From assembly GCF_017874595.1 (NCBI RefSeq), contig NZ_JAGILA010000001.1, positions 1,054,001 to 1,118,000 of the forward strand: a DNA stretch of 64,000 nt. The letters run 5' to 3'. The notes beneath the pieces were generated by a model. That model saw only the letters and a list, made by a program, of their open reading frames with translations. It did not search any database and was not told the origin of the DNA. The stretch is from Sinorhizobium kostiense (GTDB lineage Bacteria; Pseudomonadota; Alphaproteobacteria; Rhizobiales; Rhizobiaceae). Of this stretch, positions 1 to 10,134 are shown piece by piece. The position numbers and the translations under genes were made by a program. Numbering within the stretch: the first letter of the stretch is position 1; the number at the start of each line of letters is the position of its first letter.

Positions 1-136
1 AATGCTCGTCACCGCTGGTCAGATAGGGTATGCTCTTCGTTCTGCGAAAGTTGATTGCCTGATTGCTAGCATGCCGATCGAGGAACGTTGGGAGTTCCTC
101 GCTAAAACTCGTCGCTGGAAAGCTTGGGGGGCGGAC

Positions 137-3100
137 ATGGCGGTCTCGGGCCTCAGCTTGAGACGTCAAGTAAATCTGCTGAAGCGCGAGCTCGCCGAGG
201 CCAACGAAAGGCAGGCCGCGACGGGCGAGATTCTGCGTGTGATCTCAACTTCGCCCGAGGACGTGCAGCCGGTGTTCGACGCGATAGCGGAGAGCGCAGC
301 AAGGCTATGCGCGGCAGAATTCTGCTTCGTATTTCAGTTTGACGGAGAGCTTTTGCACCCGGTTGCTTATCACGGCATTTCGCGTGAAGGAATCGAAGCG
401 GTTCGTGCCAAGTTTCCGCAGCAACCAAATAGAGGCAATGTCACGGGCCGAGCCTTTATCAGCGGCGTCGTCGAGCAGATCTCCGACGTTTTTGCCGACC
501 CTGATTATAAGATGCTCCCTCTCGCCAAGATCGTGGCTTACCGCAGTGCCATTGGCGTGCCGCTCTTGCGCAACGGACGCCCGATCGGATCGATCGCCGT
601 CACTCGAAGCGTAGCCGGATCCTTTCCCGAGCGGCAGGTCGAGCTCCTGCGAACATTCGCCGATCAGGCGGTGATCGCCATCGAGAACGTCCGGCTGTTC
701 GACGAGGCGAAGGCGCGTAACCGAGAGCTCACCGAGGCGCTCGAGCAGCAGACTTCAACGAGCGAAATCCTGCGCGTCATCTCGACTTCGCCCACGGACG
801 TGCAGCCGGTGTTCGACGCGATCGCGCTCAGCGCCGCCCGACTTTGCGGCGCACAGTTCTGTCACGTATTCCGCTATGATGGCGAACTGCTGCACTTTGT
901 GGCGTATCATAGGCTGGAGGCGGAAGGCGTCGAAGCCGTGCGCGCAATGTTTCCGGCCCCACCCGATCGAGGCAGTGCCGCCGGACGTTCAATCCTTAGC
1001 CGATCTGTAGAGCAGATACCCGATCGCGTCGTCGATTCCGAGTATCGAGCTCACCGGACGCTGAGTGCCCAAGGGGCGAGCTACCGCAGCTTGGTGGCGG
1101 TGCCAATCTCGCGCGAAGGAAATCCGATTGGAAGTATTGTGGTGGCGCGGACGCTACCGGGAGTATTCCCAGATCGCCAAGTCGAGCTCCTCAAGACCTT
1201 CGCGGAACAGGCCGCCATAGCGATCGAGAATGTTCGGCTGTTCACCGATTTGGAGAAACGGAATCTCGAGCTCAAGGAATCGCTACAGCAGCAGACTGCA
1301 ACAGCGGATGTCCTCAAGGTCATCAGCCGGTCAGCCTTCGATCTCCAGGCCGTTCTCGACACGCTTGTCGAATCGGCCGTGCGGCTTTGCGAGGCTTACG
1401 ATGCGGCTATTTTCCTGAAGGATGGAGAGACACTCTATCTGAGGGCGCATCATGGGCCGATACCGATCGATTTCGCTGCTTGGCCGGTATCACGACACTG
1501 GGTGACCGGGCGGGCGGTGCTGGACTGCAAGCCGCTTCATGTGCCCGACCTGACGACTGAGCCCGACGAATATCCGGACGGCCACAATATGGCGGTAAGG
1601 ATGGGGCATCGCACCATTCTGGCAGCCCCGCTGCTGCGGCAACAGGAAGCAATTGGTGGCCTTGTCATCCGCCGGACTGAAGTCAAGCCATTCACCGAAA
1701 AACAGATCGATCTTCTCCAGACCTTTGCTGACCAAGCGGTCATAGCGATTGAAAACGTCCGGTTGTTCGACGAGGTGAAGGCACGGACCGCTGATCTAGC
1801 CGAGGCGCTGGAGCAGCAGACTGCTACGGCCGAGGTACTGAAGGTCATCAGCCGTTCCGCATTCGATCTGCAGGGGGTTCTGGATGCTCTGGTGTCCTCT
1901 GCTGCCCGTCTTTGCGACGCGGACATGGCGACGATGACCCGGCCGATGGGTGACGCGCACTTTCCGGTCGCCAGCTATGGTTGGTCGCAGGAATTCGGTC
2001 AATATCTTCGCGCACTTCCGCTGGAGCCTGGGCGAGGCAGCATAGTTGGGCGGACGCTGCTTGAAGTCCGGCCGGTTCAGGTCGCCGATGTTCTCGATGA
2101 CCCGGAATACGAGATGCTCGAGGGGCAAAGACTTGGCGGTTTTCGCACGGTGCTCGGGGTGCCGCTCTTGCGTGAAGGAAGCCCGATCGGCGTCCTCGCG
2201 TTGACCCGCTCGACCATGCGGCCATTCACCGAGAAGCAGATCGAGTTAGCATCGACCTTCGCCGACCAGGCGGTGATCGCAATCGAAAATGTTCGGCTCT
2301 TTCAGGAGGTGCAAGAGAGAACCGAGGAGCTGTCGCGCTCGCTCAAGGATCTGAGGACTGCGCAGGCCAGATTGATCCAGACGGAGAAACTCGCCTCGCT
2401 CGGACAGCTTACCGCCGGGATCGCCCACGAAATCAAAAATCCGCTGAACTTCGTCAACAATTTTTCGGCGATCTCAGTTGAACTGCTCGCGGACCTGCAG
2501 CATGCGCTCAACGGCGCAGTGACCGAGGGCCCGGTGCGTAAGGAGATTGACGAGCTCGCCGCGATGCTCAGGAGCAATCTCGAAAAGATTATTCAGCATG
2601 GCATGCGTGCTGATTCGATCGTCAAGAACATGCTCCTGCATTCGCGGCAGGGAACGGGTGAGCATCGCCTGGCCGATATCAACGCTCTCGTGGAAGAGAG
2701 CCTCAACCTCGCCTATCATGGCGCCCGCGCCGAAAAGCAGGGCTTCAATATAACGCTGCGCAAATCCTTCGATCCGGCCGCTGGCGAAGTTGACCTTTAC
2801 CCCCAAGAAATCACACGCGTCCTTCTCAATCTCATCTCGAACGGATTTTACGCAACGAGCCGCCGCGCGGCTTGCGAGACCGGTGGCGGTTACGAGCCGA
2901 CGCTGGCGGCGATCACCCGCAACCTCGGCGACAGTGTGGAGATCATTATCCGCGACAATGGCCCCGGCATTCCGGCCGATGTGAGGGAGAGGATGTTCAA
3001 TCCGTTTTTCACGACCAAGCCTGCTGGCGAGGGGACAGGACTCGGACTGTCCCTCAGCCACGATATTATTGTCAAACAGCACGGCGGTTCGATCGAAGTG

Positions 3101-3187
3101 GAAACAGAAAGTGGTCGATACACAGAGTTTCGCATCCAATTGCCCCGGATTGCCGCCGCCACCCCAACTTCGGAGGGCGGTTCATGA
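137..3187 (+). CDS. Sensor histidine kinase with four tandem GAF domains
   Basis: Predicted cytoplasmic histidine kinase of about 1016 residues with no membrane segment. Four GAF modules lie near residues 35-190, 215-365, 395-550 and 575-725. Each opens with a PVFDAI/VLDAL..ARLC helix and closes with [13 protein letters not shown] HisKA dimerisation helix follows with H764 in [12 protein letters not shown], then an HATPase domain with the N box (NLISNGF) and G boxes (DNGPGIP, GTGLGLS). GAF domains usually bind small ligands or chromophores; the ligand here is unknown. The start is uncertain: the frame is open from base 2, with ATGs at 2, 71 and 137. I chose 137 because a G-rich stretch precedes it and nothing upstream resembles a domain. 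The stop overlaps the next start (ATGA), so coupling to the receiver genes is likely. Confidence 0.88.
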   Translation: MAVSGLSLRRQVNLLKRELAEANERQAATGEILRVISTSPEDVQPVFDAIAESAARLCAAEFCFVFQFDGELLHPVAYHGISREGIEAVRAKFPQQPNRGNVTGRAFISGVVEQISDVFADPDYKMLPLAKIVAYRSAIGVPLLRNGRPIGSIAVTRSVAGSFPERQVELLRTFADQAVIAIENVRLFDEAKARNRELTEALEQQTSTSEILRVISTSPTDVQPVFDAIALSAARLCGAQFCHVFRYDGELLHFVAYHRLEAEGVEAVRAMFPAPPDRGSAAGRSILSRSVEQIPDRVVDSEYRAHRTLSAQGASYRSLVAVPISREGNPIGSIVVARTLPGVFPDRQVELLKTFAEQAAIAIENVRLFTDLEKRNLELKESLQQQTATADVLKVISRSAFDLQAVLDTLVESAVRLCEAYDAAIFLKDGETLYLRAHHGPIPIDFAAWPVSRHWVTGRAVLDCKPLHVPDLTTEPDEYPDGHNMAVRMGHRTILAAPLLRQQEAIGGLVIRRTEVKPFTEKQIDLLQTFADQAVIAIENVRLFDEVKARTADLAEALEQQTATAEVLKVISRSAFDLQGVLDALVSSAARLCDADMATMTRPMGDAHFPVASYGWSQEFGQYLRALPLEPGRGSIVGRTLLEVRPVQVADVLDDPEYEMLEGQRLGGFRTVLGVPLLREGSPIGVLALTRSTMRPFTEKQIELASTFADQAVIAIENVRLFQEVQERTEELSRSLKDLRTAQARLIQTEKLASLGQLTAGIAHEIKNPLNFVNNFSAISVELLADLQHALNGAVTEGPVRKEIDELAAMLRSNLEKIIQHGMRADSIVKNMLLHSRQGTGEHRLADINALVEESLNLAYHGARAEKQGFNITLRKSFDPAAGEVDLYPQEITRVLLNLISNGFYATSRRAACETGGGYEPTLAAITRNLGDSVEIIIRDNGPGIPADVRERMFNPFFTTKPAGEGTGLGLSLSHDIIVKQHGGSIEVETESGRYTEFRIQLPRIAAATPTSEGGS

Positions 3188-3573
3188 GCCTTCTCATCTT
3201 GGTAGTCGACGACGAACCAGACATTGAGCAACTGTTTCGCCAGCAGTTCCGTCGTGATTTGCGCAGCGGTCGCTTTCAGATGGAGTTTGCGCACTCAGCT
3301 CCAACTGCCCTCGAGCGGATCGCCGATGCGAGGGACGTCACACTCATTCTCATCCTGTCGGATATTAATATGCCGGGCATGAGCGGACTCGAGCTGTTGC
3401 CGAAGGCACGCAGGATTCGGCCAGACGTTCCGGTGATCATGATCACTGCCTATGGCGATCCGCAGACGAGACAAGAAGCCCTGGACGGCGGCGCCGAAGC
3501 ACTGTTGACAAAGCCGATCGACTTCACGGCTCTTAAAGAAGAAATCGACACGCGCATTGGGCGCTTCACATGA
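3184..3573 (+). CDS. Single-domain response regulator (CheY-like receiver)
   Basis: A 129-residue receiver domain with no output domain. The acidic pocket is D9/D10 (ILVVDDEPD), the phosphoacceptor is D60 in [12 protein letters not shown], and the conserved lysine is K110 in TKPIDF. The start overlaps the kinase stop by ATGA, and its own stop overlaps the next start the same way. It probably takes phosphate from the preceding kinase, as a phosphate sink, a shuttle or a protein-protein switch. The neighbouring receiver-cyclase has a closely related receiver, so the two may compete for the same kinase. That competition is inference. Confidence 0.9.
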   Translation: MSLLILVVDDEPDIEQLFRQQFRRDLRSGRFQMEFAHSAPTALERIADARDVTLILILSDINMPGMSGLELLPKARRIRPDVPVIMITAYGDPQTRQEALDGGAEALLTKPIDFTALKEEIDTRIGRFT

Positions 3574-4817
3574 GCATCAGCATACTCGTTGTGGACGATG
3601 AACCGGATTTGGAGATCCTGCTCATCCAGAAGTTCCGGCGACAGATCCGCGACGGCGCTTTGCGTTTTCTTTTTGCCCGCGACGGCGTTGAGGCGTTGAC
3701 GATATTGGCTGATCACGAAGACGTTGATGTGGTGCTGAGCGACATCAACATGCCACGAATGGACGGCCTGTCGCTATTGTCGAAGCTTCGGGAAAGGGGC
3801 GAGAGCCTCTCCACGATCATCGTGTCCGCCTACAGTGACATGGCAAACATCCGGACGGCGATGAACCGCGGCGCCTACGACTTCGTCACCAAGCCGATTG
3901 ATTTTTCCGATTTGGAAGCGACAATTGCAAAGACGATCCACCACGTGGAAGCTATGCGCGAGGTGCAGCGCCGGCAAGCGGCGGCCGAGCAGGCCCGTGC
4001 GTCTCTTTCGCGTTACTTCTCCCCCAACCTCGCCGATCGTCTGGCAAGCAGTGCCGGCGCCCTCGAGCTCGGTGGCGCGCGAAGACAGGTGGCTTCACTC
4101 TTTACCGACTTGACCGGCTTCACCACGCTAGCGGAGGCGATTGAACCAAACGTGCTTGGACCGCTTCTCAATGACTACATTGTGGGCATGACCGACATCG
4201 TGTTTGCCCATGAGGGAACTGTGGCAAAGATAATCGGCGACGCACTCCATGTTCTTTTCGGAGCTCCGACCGATCAACCGGACCATGCCAGGCGCGCCAT
4301 CGCTTGTTCGCTCGAACTCGACGCCTTCGCGTGCTCCTTCCGCGAACACTGGAGAGAAACAGGAATAGAGGTCGGCCACACCCGGATTGGCGCGCATGTC
4401 GGAAGCGCCGTCGTCGGCAATTTCGGCGGAGGAAGATTTTTTGACTACAGCGCTTACGGGGATACCATCAATATTGCCGCTCGCTTGCAAGCGGCCAACA
4501 AGACGTTGGGCTCTCGAGTTTGCGTGAGCGGCGCGATCGCCGCCATGGCGCAGGACTTCTGCGGCCGCCCAGTGGGTGATCTCCTGCTTAGGGGCCGGAG
4601 TGAGCCGATCCGCGCTTTCGAGCCGCTTAATCCCGAAAAATGTGCAAGCGGAGAAACACAGGCGTACTTGAGGGCTTTCGAAGAGCTGCAGGCCGGCGAT
4701 TGCCATGCAGTTGCTTCGTTCGCCGCCTTGGTTGGCCGTGACCCGGAGGACCGGCTTGCCAGCTTTCACCTGAAGCGACTGCTAAACGGAGACGCGAGCA
4801 CAGTGATCACGCTGTGA
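3570..4817 (+). CDS. Receiver-class III adenylate/guanylate cyclase fusion
   Basis: 415 residues. The N-terminal receiver (about 1-120) has D9/D10, phosphoacceptor D58 in [12 protein letters not shown] and K108 in TKPIDF. A short helical linker leads to a class III nucleotidyl cyclase domain (about 150-350). Visible catalytic features are metal-binding D180 (FTDLTGFT) and D224 (GDALHVLFG), purine-reading K220 just before it, and the [11 protein letters not shown] helix carrying the transition-state Asn/Arg. The lysine favours ATP, hence cAMP, as in other class III adenylate cyclases; this is inferred. ATGA overlap with the preceding receiver makes a three-gene unit in which GAF sensing would control cyclic nucleotide synthesis through phosphorylation. 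Confidence 0.88.
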   Translation: MSISILVVDDEPDLEILLIQKFRRQIRDGALRFLFARDGVEALTILADHEDVDVVLSDINMPRMDGLSLLSKLRERGESLSTIIVSAYSDMANIRTAMNRGAYDFVTKPIDFSDLEATIAKTIHHVEAMREVQRRQAAAEQARASLSRYFSPNLADRLASSAGALELGGARRQVASLFTDLTGFTTLAEAIEPNVLGPLLNDYIVGMTDIVFAHEGTVAKIIGDALHVLFGAPTDQPDHARRAIACSLELDAFACSFREHWRETGIEVGHTRIGAHVGSAVVGNFGGGRFFDYSAYGDTINIAARLQAANKTLGSRVCVSGAIAAMAQDFCGRPVGDLLLRGRSEPIRAFEPLNPEKCASGETQAYLRAFEELQAGDCHAVASFAALVGRDPEDRLASFHLKRLLNGDASTVITL

Positions 4818-4863
4818 TATTCCGAGGGCCAGCGACCGATAGTCATTCACGATCGGGGGGAGC

Positions 4864-6099
4864 ATGAGCGGGATCCTTGATGCCATTGTAGTAGGCGCCG
4901 GCTCAGCGGGCCTCGGCGTGAGCTACTTCCTAACAAAGCAAGTCCGCGATCATCTGGTACTTGAACGGGATCGCATCGGCGAGACATGGCGCACGCAGCG
5001 GTGGGACTCGTTTCGGCTGAATTCGCCAAGAATACGCTCCTTACTTCCCGGCGATTCCTTTGATGGGCCGGATCCTTGGGGTGCGAGTACGCAACATGAG
5101 TTCGTTGCCTATCTCGAGAGCTACGCCCAGCGGCACGGCGTGCCGGTGAGAACCGAGACGCCAGTCCAGGAGTTGACGAGAGACAACGGGCTCTATCTCG
5201 TGGCGACGCTCCACGGTACACTCAGGGCGCGCAATGTTGTGATCGCGACTGGCAATCTCAATTGTCCGGCACGGCCGTCCTGGTCGGCTGACTTGCCACC
5301 ATCGGTTCGCCAACTGGATTCCTCTACATACCGCAATGCGGCCGAACTCGACGACGGTGCGGTGCTGGTGGTCGGCAGCGGCCAATCGGGCGGACAGATC
5401 GCCGAGGATCTGGTGCTCGCCGGGCGCTCGGTCTTCTTGGCGACCAGCCGCGCCGGCCGCTTGGTCCGCCGATACCGCGGCGGCGATATCTTCCATTGGC
5501 TGACTCTGTCGGGCTTTCTGGACGTGCCGCGCGAAGAACTCGTCCTGCCTTCGGGAAAGCTGCCGCCGCGGACCCTGCTTGGTGCTACTCATACCATCAG
5601 CTTGCAATCGCTTAGCGCTCAGGGCGTCGTGTTACTCGGTCGCTTCGTCGGCATCGACAACGGCGCTCTGTTGTTCGGCGATGAAGTTGACGAGCACATT
5701 CGATTTGCCGACGAGAGCTCCGCGGACGCCAAGCACTATCTTGATCGGTATATCGCACGTGCAGGTCTCGAAGCGCCGGCAGCCGACACTGATCCTGCTG
5801 AGACGGCTGCGGCAAAACTATGTCATCCACAACTCCGCTCAATCGACGCCGCGACGGGTGGCATCCGGTCTGTGATTTGGTGTACCGGCTTTAAAGGCGC
5901 CTTCCGTTGGATCAAAATCTCCGGGACCCTCGATGCGGATGGACAGCCCGTTCACACGGATGGGCTTGGGGCGGTTCCAGGACTCTACTTTGCCGGCCTC
6001 GATTTCGCATCGACACGCAAGTCAGGCACCATTCCGGGAATTGCCGAAGAGGCGGCCCGTTTAGTGAATCAACTCGTCAAAAGCAACCACTCAACATAG
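4864..6099 (+). CDS. FAD/NAD(P)-dependent flavin monooxygenase-like oxidoreductase
   Basis: 411-residue soluble flavoprotein of the CzcO/flavin-containing monooxygenase type. The FAD Rossmann motif GAGSAG is at residues 11-16, followed by ERDRIGETWR and DSFRLNSP, typical of the family. A second nucleotide-binding motif, GSGQSG, is at 171-176 and probably binds NAD(P)H. A late TGFKGAFRW segment resembles the family's C-terminal ATG-type motif. Substrate unknown; relatives oxidise indole-pyruvate, ketones, amines or thiols. A strong GGGGGGAG ribosome site precedes the ATG, 46 bases after the cyclase, so co-transcription with the signalling triad is possible. Immediately downstream lies a broken antiporter fragment, so its original 3' neighbourhood is disturbed. 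Confidence 0.82.
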   Translation: MSGILDAIVVGAGSAGLGVSYFLTKQVRDHLVLERDRIGETWRTQRWDSFRLNSPRIRSLLPGDSFDGPDPWGASTQHEFVAYLESYAQRHGVPVRTETPVQELTRDNGLYLVATLHGTLRARNVVIATGNLNCPARPSWSADLPPSVRQLDSSTYRNAAELDDGAVLVVGSGQSGGQIAEDLVLAGRSVFLATSRAGRLVRRYRGGDIFHWLTLSGFLDVPREELVLPSGKLPPRTLLGATHTISLQSLSAQGVVLLGRFVGIDNGALLFGDEVDEHIRFADESSADAKHYLDRYIARAGLEAPAADTDPAETAAAKLCHPQLRSIDAATGGIRSVIWCTGFKGAFRWIKISGTLDADGQPVHTDGLGAVPGLYFAGLDFASTRKSGTIPGIAEEAARLVNQLVKSNHST

Positions 6100-6113
6100 A
6101 TCACATACGGCGG

Positions 6114-6354
6114 TTCGGGCAATTCAGCCCGGTCTTCGGATTTTTGGCCGCCGGCATGATGCTTGGCCCGCTTGGCCTCGGAGCAGTCGCGCGGGACCTG
6201 CCATGGATCTCGCCCATATCCATAACGGATTTCGAGCAGATCACCCATCTGGCTGAGTTCGGCGTGGCATTCCTGCTCTTCATGATCGCGCTGGAACTGT
6301 CATGGCCGCCTGAGGCTCATGCGCAGACTCGTCTTTGGCTTAGGGGGATTGCAG
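6114..6354 (+). pseudogene. Internal fragment of a CPA2/KefB-type antiporter gene
   Basis: This stretch duplicates codons near the start of the intact antiporter gene at 13179-14960. From 6126 to 6354 it aligns with 13269-13499 with seven substitutions and a 2-base deletion (TCATGG-CCGCC versus TCATGGAACCGCC), about 96 percent identity. The encoded segment includes VFGFLAAGMMLGP and FGVAFLLFMIALELSW. The deletion shifts the frame, no start codon or 5' end is present, and similarity ends abruptly at 6354, so it is a dead remnant. It begins about 14 bases after the flavoprotein stop. Together with the intact gene it forms a direct repeat bracketing about 6.9 kb. Confidence 0.9.
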
Positions 6355-6482
6355 GTTCGCGGAATGGCTGCAGGGCAGCGCGAAGAGCCCGCGCCAATCA
6401 TTCCCGCACGCTCGAAAGCGGAGATCTATAGCGGCCGCGTAGCAAACGCGCCCCGTGCCCGACGTGCCATGCTTGCTCCCCT

Positions 6483-6526
6483 TACGATAAGGAGACGGGG
6501 CGAATGAACCGCCCCGGTCTCATCGT
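6483..6526. terminator. Long imperfect hairpin downstream of the HAD gene
   Basis: The arms TACGAT..GGAGAC-GGGGCG and CGCCCC-GGTCTC-ATCGTA pair with one bulge and a short mismatch around a loop of about 7 bases. It lies just past the minus-strand HAD stop and beyond the antiporter fragment. No U-tract is evident on either strand, so Rho-independent termination is only a possibility; it may equally protect mRNA ends. Confidence 0.5.
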
Positions 6527-6549
6527 AGCAACAGCGCCCGAGTGCGAAT

Positions 6550-7239
6550 TCAGGCGCGCTTGAGGGCGGGCTCCAGCCCAACGGCGGCGGCTAACCCGCC
6601 GATATCCTTGATCTCGGTGTATTCGTAATAGGGATTGGCCGGCTCATGGCCGCGGTTGACCCAGACCTTGCTCTTGATGCCCAGGTCATAGGCAGTCATC
6701 AGGTCGTAGCGGAAGGATGAGGACACATGAGTAATGTCTTCGGGCCCGCAGCCGAGCTTGTCGAGCATGTATTCGAAACCCTTCATCAGAGGTTTGTATG
6801 CCCCGACTTCTTCTGCCGTGATCACCATATGGATGGGCGCGCCCAGCTTTTCCACGTTCGACATGATCAGGCTGTTCATGGAGTTCGACAGGATGACCAG
6901 CGGAATTTCCTTGGCCACCCTGGACAGGCCAGCCGGGACGTCCGGGTGCGGACCCCAGGTTGGCACTTCGTCATAGATGCGTTGCGCGTCTTCGGGTTTG
7001 AAAGGGACGCCGATGCGTTTGCAGCTGCGTTCGATGGAATTGTGCACCACTTCGAGGAAAGGTTTCCATGGCCCTAGCACCTCGTCAAGGCGATAGCCTC
7101 TAAAAGCCTCGACGAAGCTGGCCATCGCTTCTGGGGAGAGACGCTCGGCGTAGACGCGTCGCGCAGCGCCGGACATATCGAAATTGGTGAGCGTGCCGTA
7201 GCAGTCGAAGGTGACGTACTTCGGTCGAAATTGAGTCAT
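6550..7239 (-). CDS. HAD-superfamily hydrolase, (S)-2-haloacid dehalogenase type II-like
   Basis: 229-residue cytoplasmic HAD protein. Motif I is FDCYGTL with nucleophile D12, motif II is ILSNS (S118/N119), motif III is K149 in AYKPLMK, and motif IV is HVSSSFRYD (171-179). This layout matches type II haloacid dehalogenases. The subfamily also contains enzymes with no proven dehalogenase activity, so the substrate is open. I set the start at the ATG giving MTQFRPKYVTFDC; the frame runs open further upstream but that part has no domain and lies in the divergent promoter region. It is transcribed away from the kinase/PLP enzyme operon, suggesting a shared control region and possibly a shared pathway. 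Confidence 0.83.
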   Translation of the reverse strand: MTQFRPKYVTFDCYGTLTNFDMSGAARRVYAERLSPEAMASFVEAFRGYRLDEVLGPWKPFLEVVHNSIERSCKRIGVPFKPEDAQRIYDEVPTWGPHPDVPAGLSRVAKEIPLVILSNSMNSLIMSNVEKLGAPIHMVITAEEVGAYKPLMKGFEYMLDKLGCGPEDITHVSSSFRYDLMTAYDLGIKSKVWVNRGHEPANPYYEYTEIKDIGGLAAAVGLEPALKRA

Positions 7240-7640
7240 GGCGTATATCCTATCCAGTTTTCTCGGCACAGTGTGCCTATCCAAGGTCATCGTAACTGCA
7301 TTCCGGCCAGTGCGAGCACACTGGCATAACTTTTCGACGATGGCAACAGATTGTCCAACAATTTTTCGATGTCGGTCGTTCTGGCACTTGCCGGCAGCTT
7401 GCGTGCGCTGCATCCAAGCACCAACAAATTGCGCGAATACATAGCTGAAGATGCCCAGCATTTTTCCAATTTCCGCGGGGTTTTCCTCGACGTATCCCTG
7501 CGCTGCCGTCAATCGCCATTGGCAGAAAGACATCGACCCCGCCGCAATAAATCTCAATTCGGAAAAATAAATTGTTGTACAAAAATTGGAATATGAAATA
7601 CTGAGACCATCGAGCTGCCACTCCCGATGGCAGGATCTGG
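7240..7640. promoter_or_regulatory. Divergent intergenic region with TTGTACAA palindrome
   Basis: About 400 bases separate the HAD and kinase genes. No supported coding region is seen on either strand. The stretch around 7550-7600 is visibly AT-richer than its surroundings and holds a perfect TTGTACAA palindrome at 7575-7582. That resembles operators of FadR-type GntR regulators, and a GntR gene lies in the same cluster. Promoters for both divergent units probably sit here. The operator call is inference. Confidence 0.4.
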
Positions 7641-8717
7641 GTGAGTTTGAAGATGGATCACAGGCATCAGTATGGGCCAGCCCGCGTCCCTGAGCTTTCC
7701 GAGCCGTGCCATCCCGTGGGCGCTGCGGAAGCCGAAGAAGTCGCCGAACGACTATATGGCGCGCGTGGCTCGGCCACGCGCTTTGAAACCGAGAAAGACG
7801 ACACGTTCCTCCTCGACTGTGCGGCCAGCGGGAAGTTCGTGCTGAAGATCGCTCATCCTTCCGAGCGGATGGAGGAGCTCGATTTCCAGGTCGCGCTGAT
7901 GCGTCATCTCGAGCAGCGGGCCCCTGATCTGCCCATCCCCCGTGCACTTCGCGACCTCGATGGCGCGGATCTGCCCATCGTCACTACCAGTGCCGGCGAG
8001 CGGCGAGTGGTGCGGCTCATTACCTTCCTCCCCGGCACTCCGCTCGACCGGACAACTTCCACAGCCCCACGGCGCGAACGGATCGGCGAAATCCTGGCAA
8101 AGCTGCGTCATTCTATGGCCGATTTCTCGCATCCCGCTGACGGCCGGGCGGTTGCATGGGACGTCACCCATCTGCTCGATCTCACCGATCTTTTGAGCTT
8201 TATCCCCGCGGGCGGCAAGCGGGCCTGGACCATCCGCGCGCTCGAGCGGTTTGCCGAAGTCAAGCCGAGCCTCGACCGGTGCCGGCGGCAGGTGCTCCAC
8301 AACGACTTCAATACGTCGAACCTGGTCGTCGATCACGCCAGCCCGCAGTTCCTGACCGGCGTCATAGACTTCGGCGATGCGGTCCGTACCGCCATCGCCG
8401 TCGATGTCTCCACGGCGTTGATGAATCAGATGCCAAAAACGTTCGACCATGGGAGCCGGCGTGACCTGTTCGACGAACCGCGCGACGTTCTGCGCGGCTA
8501 TCTCCGCCACGCCGAACTGACGGACGAGGAACTCCGGCTCATCCCCTTCCTGTCGATGGGCCGTCTTGCGGTCCGTGCGCTGTTGACGTGCTGGCGCGCC
8601 GAAATCTTCCCGGAGAATAGCCGCTATATCCTGCGCAACACTGAAGCCGGCTGGGCCCACCTCGAGTGGTTCCACTCGATTTCGACCGCACAGATTTCCG
8701 ATCTTCTGACACGATAG
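7641..8717 (+). CDS. APH-family phosphotransferase, hydroxylysine/homoserine kinase-like
   Basis: 358 residues from a GTG start preceded by AGGA at 5-base spacing; an ATG four codons later is the alternative. It has an aminoglycoside phosphotransferase/choline kinase fold. K69 (FVLKIAH) is the probable ATP-binding lysine, the catalytic loop is H220-x-D222-x4-N227 (VLHNDFNTSN), and the metal-binding motif is IDFGD with D243. The small-molecule kinases nearest this pattern phosphorylate hydroxylated amines or amino acids. The class III PLP enzyme starts 8 bases after its stop. Kinase plus class III PLP pairs are known for hydroxylysine breakdown (kinase then phospho-lyase), which suggests this kinase prepares a phosphorylated substrate for its neighbour. 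Antibiotic resistance is unlikely from the context. Confidence 0.78.
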   Translation: MSLKMDHRHQYGPARVPELSEPCHPVGAAEAEEVAERLYGARGSATRFETEKDDTFLLDCAASGKFVLKIAHPSERMEELDFQVALMRHLEQRAPDLPIPRALRDLDGADLPIVTTSAGERRVVRLITFLPGTPLDRTTSTAPRRERIGEILAKLRHSMADFSHPADGRAVAWDVTHLLDLTDLLSFIPAGGKRAWTIRALERFAEVKPSLDRCRRQVLHNDFNTSNLVVDHASPQFLTGVIDFGDAVRTAIAVDVSTALMNQMPKTFDHGSRRDLFDEPRDVLRGYLRHAELTDEELRLIPFLSMGRLAVRALLTCWRAEIFPENSRYILRNTEAGWAHLEWFHSISTAQISDLLTR

Positions 8718-8725
8718 GAACCGTA

Positions 8726-10096
8726 ATGTCCAAGCAAGCGACTACCCTGCCCAAGGGCTTCCGTGGCGACATGCCAAATGGCTTCAACCCTCAGGACACG
8801 TCTCATCTCACAAGTGAAGATCTGGCGCATATCGCCAGGCGGCAAAGGCTGCTCGGGCCCGCTTATCGGCTCTTCTACAAGTCGCCGGTTGAGATCTCCC
8901 GCGCCAAGGGCGTCTTCCTCTATGACAGGCACGGCAACGAATATCTCGACGCCTACAACAACGTTGTATCGCTGGGTCACTCTCATCCGCGTGTCGTCGA
9001 GGCGATCCAGAAGCAGCTCGAGTTGCTCTGTACCCACACGCGTTACATGCAGGAGCCCCTGCTGGACTATGCCGAAGCGCTGATCAATACGTTTGGTGGC
9101 GAACTCGGCCGGACCGGATGCGCGATGTTCACATGCACCGGCTCGGAAGCCAACGATCTCGCCTTGCGTATCGCGCGTTACCACACACGCAAGACCGGCG
9201 TCATCGTCACGGCCGAAGCCTATCACGGCAACAGCGGCGCGGTGGCGGCAATCTCGCCGTCGCTCGGCAAGAAGTCGGCCCTGGATCCCTATCTTCGCAC
9301 CGTCGCCGCGCCGGATTCCTACCGCCTGCCAGTAGAGGAAATCGGCCGGCGGATGGCGGAGGATGTCACGCGGCAGATCGCCGACATGGAGCGGCATGGC
9401 GGCGGCCTGGCGGCCTTCATCGCCGACTCCGTCTTCTCGTCCGATGGTCTCTACGTCGATCCGACGGACGTATTGGCTCCGGTGGCGGAAGTGGTGCGCA
9501 AGGCAGGCGGCCTGTTCATCGCCGACGAGGTGCAGTCCGGATTCGGACGGACCGGCAGCCAGTTTTGGGGTCACTCCCGTCACAAGGTCGATCCGGATAT
9601 CGTGACCATGGGCAAGCCCATGGGCAACGGCTATCCCGTTGCCGGCGTGGTCCTGCGGCCCGAACTCGTCGCCGAGTTCGGATCCAGCATGCGCTACTTC
9701 AACACGTTTGGCGGCAACTCCGTTGCTATCGCCGCTGCAAGGGCCGTGCTCGACACGATCCTCGAAGAGCGCCTGATGGACAACGCCGCCAAGGTCGGCG
9801 GCGAATTCCTCGACGGCCTCCGGGACCTACAGAAGAAATATGAATTCGTCGGCGATGTTCGCGGGGCCGGCCTCTATTTCGGCGTCGAACTCGTCAAGGA
9901 TCGAGACCGGAAAACACCGGACATGGACCGTGCGCTTGCAGCCGTCAATGCCTTGCGCGACCGGCGCATCCTCATTTCCGCGACGGGAGCGGACGCGCAT
10001 ATTTTGAAGATCAGACCCCCGCTCATCTTCACATCGGCCAATGCGGCACGTCTGCTCGAGGGCGTCGACGAGGCGCTTCGGTCCGTGCAGATCTAG
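8726..10096 (+). CDS. Class III PLP-dependent aminotransferase or phospho-lyase (AGXT2/AGXT2L-like)
   Basis: 456-residue fold-type I PLP enzyme, full length for the family. Visible landmarks are TGSEAND (phosphate-binding, near 138-144), EAYHGNSGAVAA, D267 in IADEVQSGFGRTG (pyridine nitrogen partner) and Schiff-base K297 in TMGKPMGNGYPV. The ATG is preceded by AGGAACC and lies 8 bases after the kinase stop, so the two are coupled. The group holding AGXT2, ethanolamine-phosphate phospho-lyase and phosphohydroxylysine phospho-lyase shares this architecture. The adjacent kinase favours the phospho-lyase reading, but sequence alone does not separate lyase from transaminase here. Confidence 0.82.
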   Translation: MSKQATTLPKGFRGDMPNGFNPQDTSHLTSEDLAHIARRQRLLGPAYRLFYKSPVEISRAKGVFLYDRHGNEYLDAYNNVVSLGHSHPRVVEAIQKQLELLCTHTRYMQEPLLDYAEALINTFGGELGRTGCAMFTCTGSEANDLALRIARYHTRKTGVIVTAEAYHGNSGAVAAISPSLGKKSALDPYLRTVAAPDSYRLPVEEIGRRMAEDVTRQIADMERHGGGLAAFIADSVFSSDGLYVDPTDVLAPVAEVVRKAGGLFIADEVQSGFGRTGSQFWGHSRHKVDPDIVTMGKPMGNGYPVAGVVLRPELVAEFGSSMRYFNTFGGNSVAIAAARAVLDTILEERLMDNAAKVGGEFLDGLRDLQKKYEFVGDVRGAGLYFGVELVKDRDRKTPDMDRALAAVNALRDRRILISATGADAHILKIRPPLIFTSANAARLLEGVDEALRSVQI

Positions 10097-10134
10097 GACC
10101 GCCACCATGGGCGGCACAATATCATCTCCCTTGC

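Noticed and set aside
6114-6431. A fused protein joining the flavoprotein's 3' region to an antiporter segment
   Set aside because: The open frame that spans both is not the flavoprotein's frame; the flavoprotein ends cleanly at 6099 and the antiporter copy is frameshifted.
7240-7947. N-terminal extension of the HAD protein through the divergent promoter region
   Set aside because: The HAD fold begins at MTQFRPKYVTFDC as in the family; the extension overlaps the kinase gene and has no domain.
7641-8717. Aminoglycoside resistance gene
   Set aside because: The APH fold is shared by many small-molecule kinases; coupling to a class III PLP enzyme and amino-acid-type regulators points to metabolism.
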